Shown here piece by piece: positions 59,049 through 64,000 of a stretch of DNA of 64,000 bases. This stretch comes from Phorcus lineatus. Lineage: Eukaryota > Mollusca > Gastropoda > Trochida > Trochidae. The stretch's first letter is position 1; every line of letters begins with the position of its first letter. The DNA lies in assembly GCA_921293015.1 (NCBI GenBank), contig OV121082.1, positions 23,475,997 through 23,539,996 of the forward strand, given 5' to 3'. Below the pieces are notes generated by a model that saw only the letters and a list, made by a program, of their open reading frames with translations, ran no database searches and had not been told where the DNA came from. The position numbers and the translations under genes were made by a program.

Positions 59049-60592
59049 GTAGCTACTGGAAGTAAATTCAATTCAATGAAAATGGAAATGAGAGGTTTAA
59101 TGACAATGGTTGAGGCTTAAGTATTACATTATTACGATAGGTGAATTGGTGGATATTTCATTCAGGCATGAAATATACAAGTGATCTTGTATCATGATGA
59201 TACATGTGACCTGGTATAATGATGATGTATGTATCATGAATATTGATGAAGGTTAAGTCATCAGTACTCAATAGGGAAATAGAACCTATGTTAATAATCT
59301 CTTGAATTGATTTAATATTAGTCACTGATAGATATACACTAAGTTTAGATAAATCCACAAGATACATAACAAAGTGAAGTTGAGTAGAAAAACTTAATGA
59401 TGATTATAATTAATAGAGAAGCATAATCAACTATGGTAAATAAATTCATTGACACTATAGTCACAAACATATAATATAGTAAATGTCATTTGAGACCTAC
59501 AAATGGTCGTAATTCATTAAAATGATTTACTTACCATATAAAATTCTATAATTTTGTTGAGATGTTTAATGAACCATATATTATTGAAATAGTCAATGGG
59601 CCATTTTTCCACTGACTTCATTATACTCAAGGGTTCAGACTTTTACCACTATAGGTATCATTGACATACAGGCTATTTGACCAAATGCAATTTAAATTGA
59701 CCACTGGCCTTTCCAACCTTCAGTATCATCATTTAGATTTCTAAGAGTGGAACAAATAAGCGCAAATACATTCTGAGTGTCACTTATGCAGGAATCACAA
59801 CCTGTTGATAAATGGAATGATTCAGAATCTGCCACTTGCTAAGATATTCACAGGACTATTCTGATATTCACAGTGAAGGATTAATCTATTCATTGAAGGG
59901 TAAATCTCTGAAAATACCAATTATCAATTGACCATGAAGAAAAATTATAAAGCAGTTTTGGAAGTCGTTAAAGGTTACAAACTAAGTATGAGTCAGAAGT
60001 AACTAATTCTATCACTTGGTTAAATGTTAGATTATTACATTTGACAAATTAGTCATTTTTATTATGCATGAATTACACATCATCCCCCTATATCAAAGGC
60101 CTATACATCAATAAAATTCTGAATGGGTTCCTTGATGGGTACTATATCTGAAGTGAGTCACAGATGACTCTCTGAATGGGTCCAGAAGGAACAAAAACAG
60201 TCGTTGGGAAAATAATATTTGCGCTTAACCTGGAATACAACCATACATATCATTGGTGATCTACACCCAAACTGATATTAGTACTGTAAACATGCTCATA
60301 TTGAGTCAACAACTCAAACTTAAGGGTTCAATTTGATTTTCATAATTCTTAAATATTCCTGGAAGAATTCGTCGAGTTTGTCTACTCATGTTTGTTTAAA
60401 ACATAAAATTAAGTCAATCTAACATTTTGAATGTGAGTTTCAGAATTTTTCACAATACCTTTTTTGCCACAATTCCCACACAACCTCCTTGGATAAAAGA
60501 ATCTATATATTCAGAGTGGTATAAATCAGAAATGTTTCATATCAAATCATACACTTGAGAGCTCCTGAGAAAGCACAACCCTTGCTCTGTTG
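59049..60592. other. Non-coding DNA, nothing recognised
   Basis: AT-rich. A near-palindromic tgtatcatgatgataca at about 59188-59204. No exon accepted. Confidence 0.45.
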
Positions 60593-60890
60593 GGTGAGGT
60601 GATTTGGGATTTAACACCGCTTTCAAGAGTATTTCACTTATATCTTGGCTGCTAGTTTTATTGCAGGGAGAAAGCCCGCAACACAATTATGGCTATGCAT
60701 TGCTGTGAAATCTGCTTACATCAGCTGGAACTAGCAAACCATGTCTGGTACTGTGTCGAATATTCAGTGTAGCATTGCACCCTAACCTTACTGCATTTAG
60801 AATTCTTCTCTACTGCAGACACAGTTGTGGGATCTGAACCCTGAACTTCTTGATCTAAAGCTGAATAGCTATCTGCCTGTGCTCTTGTGA
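60593..60890 (-). mobile_element. tRNA-derived SINE, copy C
   Basis: Same family and strand as copies A and B. Short ggtga tail at 60593-60602. Body conserved (gtagcattgcacc, ctctactgcagacacagtt). The head is decayed, with a damaged B box at 60829-60841. The oldest of the three by divergence. Confidence 0.85.
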
Positions 60891-61839
60891 TCAATTTCTG
60901 AAAATAACTATTGGATAACCCTAAACTTTCAATATACCCGTCAGTAATGTATTTAAGCTAAACCATGGACACTTGTTCATTGTATATCAACTTTAAATTC
61001 ATTCTCGAATTCAACATACCTCTTGAAAGGCAAGTCTACATTTGAATTGAACAAAACAGCATTTCTCTGACGCTCCATTCTTATATCTAATAAAATCATC
61101 ATTTTGCATAATTATCTTTCAGAGACTAAAGGTTTGGTTTTGATGTTTATATGAAGCTTATGTAGGGTTTTTAATAGAAATTGTAGGAGGCAAATTTGAT
61201 TTAAGAAGACCAATACCTTGTTTAAAGTCAAACGCTACATACATCAAACCACCTCAAACTTTCAATATGTACATGGATGATATATATTAAAAGCATTTGT
61301 TTTAAAATGCAGAAGATTGATACAAAAACTGTAATTTCACATGCATTCTTTAGTCATAAGTTTTCTTCAAGAGGAGAAAACTTCTTTGAAAAAGCTAATT
61401 AGTCAAACTTAAAAATTGCAAAGTTTCAGAAAGATATGATGAAAATAGTTTTAGTTTTTCTCTCAAAACTAGCTGAATAATTACAGAAGGGCAAACGAAT
61501 GGACGGACATCATCAGGACAAAGACTTCATTTTAGATATTGGTTGGATGATAAATCACTTTATATCCTCTCGTAACTACATACGGAATCTAACAAGCTTT
61601 TTAATGAAGATGAACTCAAATGTCTTATTCTGATTTTCAACTTATATAATACATTTAGTACACTTTCACTCAGAAGCCGGTCAATATTAGTTTTTCATTT
61701 TCCTGCAAGCAAGTTTTTCATTGCGTCTCGCCAAAAAGTCAATGTCATATACTGAAAATATCAACTTTGATCTTTAATCCCTTAATCTTTATTTACTACA
61801 ACAACATGAAACAAATTCTAACAAAAACCTAACAGTACA
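60891..61839. other. Non-coding DNA, nothing recognised
   Basis: AT-rich, no supported feature. Confidence 0.45.
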
Positions 61840-62400
61840 AAAAGACATCAATTCAACAAACTGCGGTGTTGATATTGACAGAGTAAGTATTAGCGTCCAA
61901 AAGTGTATAAAAATATTTATATACTTGAAGCATACAAAGAGAGAGCTTATTTATCCTTTATCTTTAACACTAATTTTCCTACAAAGTTGACAAAAGAAAA
62001 TATCAAACATCTGTATTGTTTACAGTGTAAGTGCTAATCACCAATCAAACTACTTATGTATTGGGAGTATACAGGGGGAGCCTTTTTATCCCTTTCTTTT
62101 ACACCAAATTCGAAAAAATTTCTAAAACACAAATAATCAAACCCTAAGATGTTAGTGTTCACAAAGTAATTATTAGCTGTCCAAATGCTATATCAAACTA
62201 CTTCTATAGTGGAAGTATACAGGGATAGGTTCTTAATCCTTTGATTTTACACTTAATTCCAAAACAATTAAAAAAAAGAGTGAATCTATTAAACTTCCAG
62301 GTGTTTTTGTTTGCGAAATAACAAAGTACTTAAGTACCTGGAGTATACAAGGATATCCCCTTGATCCAGAGCTTTTACTGTCATATTTGAGAAGAGACCC
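61840..62400. repeat. Degenerate four-copy tandem repeat, ~130-147-bp period
   Basis: A landmark of the type gtatacaggg occurs at about 61929 (gcatacaaag), 62067, 62214 and 62343. Copies also share a wccaaatcaaactactt-like phrase, a cctttnatccntt phrase and an acacyaattyc phrase in fixed order. Confidence 0.65.
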
Positions 62401-64000
62401 AATTGACACAGTAGCAACAAGTCAAATATTTTTCAATGAAACAAGTGCATTTCAATGAGGACTTATGTACCGCAGAAATTTGTTAAAAATATAAACAAGT
62501 ATCATTTGAAACCTTGTTTTATAAAGGTAATGAAATTCAATGACAAAGGCAATGGCAAAATGTTTCCACTTATGAAATATATTCATAATGTACAAATGAG
62601 AGTAATTAACCTTCCATTTTCGTCTCCATTCATAGATACCTACTGTCCTAACCTAAAAACTAGAAGTTTGAGTGACATTTGAACAACGTACATTCAAAAA
62701 GCCACGCTGGCATGGGAATGACTTCACAATGGAATAAGGAAACACTTCTTTCATGTACAAACGCTTTTGTTGCAGATATTTTACGAAAGTGACGCATGTA
62801 ATCTAAAAACAGGGTCTCCTGACAAAGAGTTACTGGTTTCTAATGTTGAATAGTTAGCTTAAACATGACATGACATGCTAATTTGCATATAAAACTCGCA
62901 AATAAAAGTGTTAACAAGAAGGATGAGACCGTATATTTTGAAAAAACAAAGGTGTGAGTTTAAAGAGCGGATTTTGCTCGGACAAAAGATTTGTTGTTGG
63001 CTCATAGAAGTTAATGTGATGTCTGATATATCATCTGATTTTGAAAAGGACATTAAGTGATAAGTTCATGTAAAATTTCTAAAATTTAAAACCGCTGAAC
63101 CTTGTGTATTTATTGGAAATTTGTTAGTATTCCCATTTATGCATTTGAGCAATATTTTGAAAATATGCTGTGTTTCAGTGATATGGTTAAACCAATATTT
63201 CTTTTTAACTAGGGAATGTTTAATTCATTTAACGATTCTTCTTATATATTAATTATTGTAATAAATCATTTTGAATTGATAAATGTTGGTTTAGAGCAAA
63301 AACATTAACAAACGAAAAAAATAGACGACACTGAATCAATGAAGCAAATATTGAATGGAAACTTTTCATTCATGGACCATTCATTTGTTCAAGTGAAGTT
63401 CAGATAAAAAGATTAATTTAAAACAAATCTAAACTTTAATCCCAGACAAAAAAAGATCTTAGTCTTACATCTAATATATATGTTAATAAAAGCCGAATCC
63501 TATCATTATACTTTGAGGTATAAATAATAAGTACAGTCTTATAAGAAAAAATCTTAATGCACTCATTAAAAAAGCGAAAGGAGAAATTTAAAGTTAAGAA
63601 TCAAAACGTTTTGCAATTAAACAAAACATGAACTATACTCTTTCAAAAGGGCATAGTTCACTCTGTTGAGATACAAAGGTAAGAAGTAGAAGGCTTTGCA
63701 CCCCAACAAATCATGAACTTAAATATTTTGAGGGGGAAAAGTTAACGTTAGTGAAATTTACCAAGAGTTCAAAGTCAATGTCGACCCATCGACTGCGGTA
63801 GGGTCGTGGGTTTACTGAGCCTTCAGGTTAAAAATCACACGAACATGTTAAGGGCCTTTGTCAAATGATTCTATTAGTTTTCCTTAAATACTTCCAATAC
63901 CTCCGAAGATAATGAAACGGTGTTCGAAGAATTACCAACTTTGCAAACAAGGTCTTAATTGATTATTTGAACCTGACAGGGGTCATTGAATTGAGAAACA
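62401..64000. other. Non-coding DNA with a tRNA-like remnant near the end
   Basis: No exon accepted. Around 63780-63825 the phrase cgactgcggtagggtcgtgg followed by gttt resembles the anticodon-to-B-box half of a tRNA-derived SINE, decayed. Confidence 0.35.

Overview
The window is eukaryotic nuclear DNA. It is AT-rich and CpG-poor, with short exons scattered in very long introns or intergenic DNA, tRNA-derived SINEs, DNA transposons and many local tandem duplications. Its general character, and a terminal COX11 exon of animal type, suggest an invertebrate, probably a lophotrochozoan such as a mollusc. That assignment is inference from style, not from a diagnostic gene.

Layout. Bases 1-1090 hold three tandem arrays (20-bp, 68-bp and 12-bp units). 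Bases 3671-10069 are the dominant feature: a complete piggyBac-type transposon bounded by TTAA at both ends, with one intact 664-residue transposase gene (6307-8301). The transposase is flanked on both sides by six spaced copies of a degenerate, roughly 190-bp unit, all in the same orientation. The element is much richer in CpG than the DNA around it, and the composition changes at the TTAA boundaries, as expected for a recent arrival. Bases 11898-12044 (minus strand) are the last coding exon of COX11, a mitochondrial copper chaperone for cytochrome c oxidase. I could not find its upstream exons.

From 12 kb to the end there is mostly non-coding sequence. In it lie a few exon-like segments with good splice signals: plus-strand 20064-20276 and 28439-28654, which are phase-compatible and perhaps one gene; minus-strand 17391-17584, 42758-42926, 51444-51676 and 56326-56436; plus-strand 50922-51068 and 58817-59048. 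I do not recognise their proteins.

Repeats in the same interval include three copies of one tRNA-derived SINE with a GGTGA-repeat tail; a 411-bp non-autonomous hAT element with a perfect 8-bp target duplication; a 217-bp element with 38-bp perfect inverted repeats inserted into an older tandem duplication; a pair of related inverted-repeat elements at 30.8 and 58.4 kb; two probable non-LTR retrotransposon 3' ends; and at least nine degenerate two- to four-copy tandem duplications with periods of 73-466 bp.

The genes visible here do not form a pathway. The most unusual thing in the window is the architecture of the piggyBac element: paired arrays of nucleosome-length repeats around a single transposase, plus a GC-rich hairpin-bearing block in the right array. 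No other coherent new gene system is visible.
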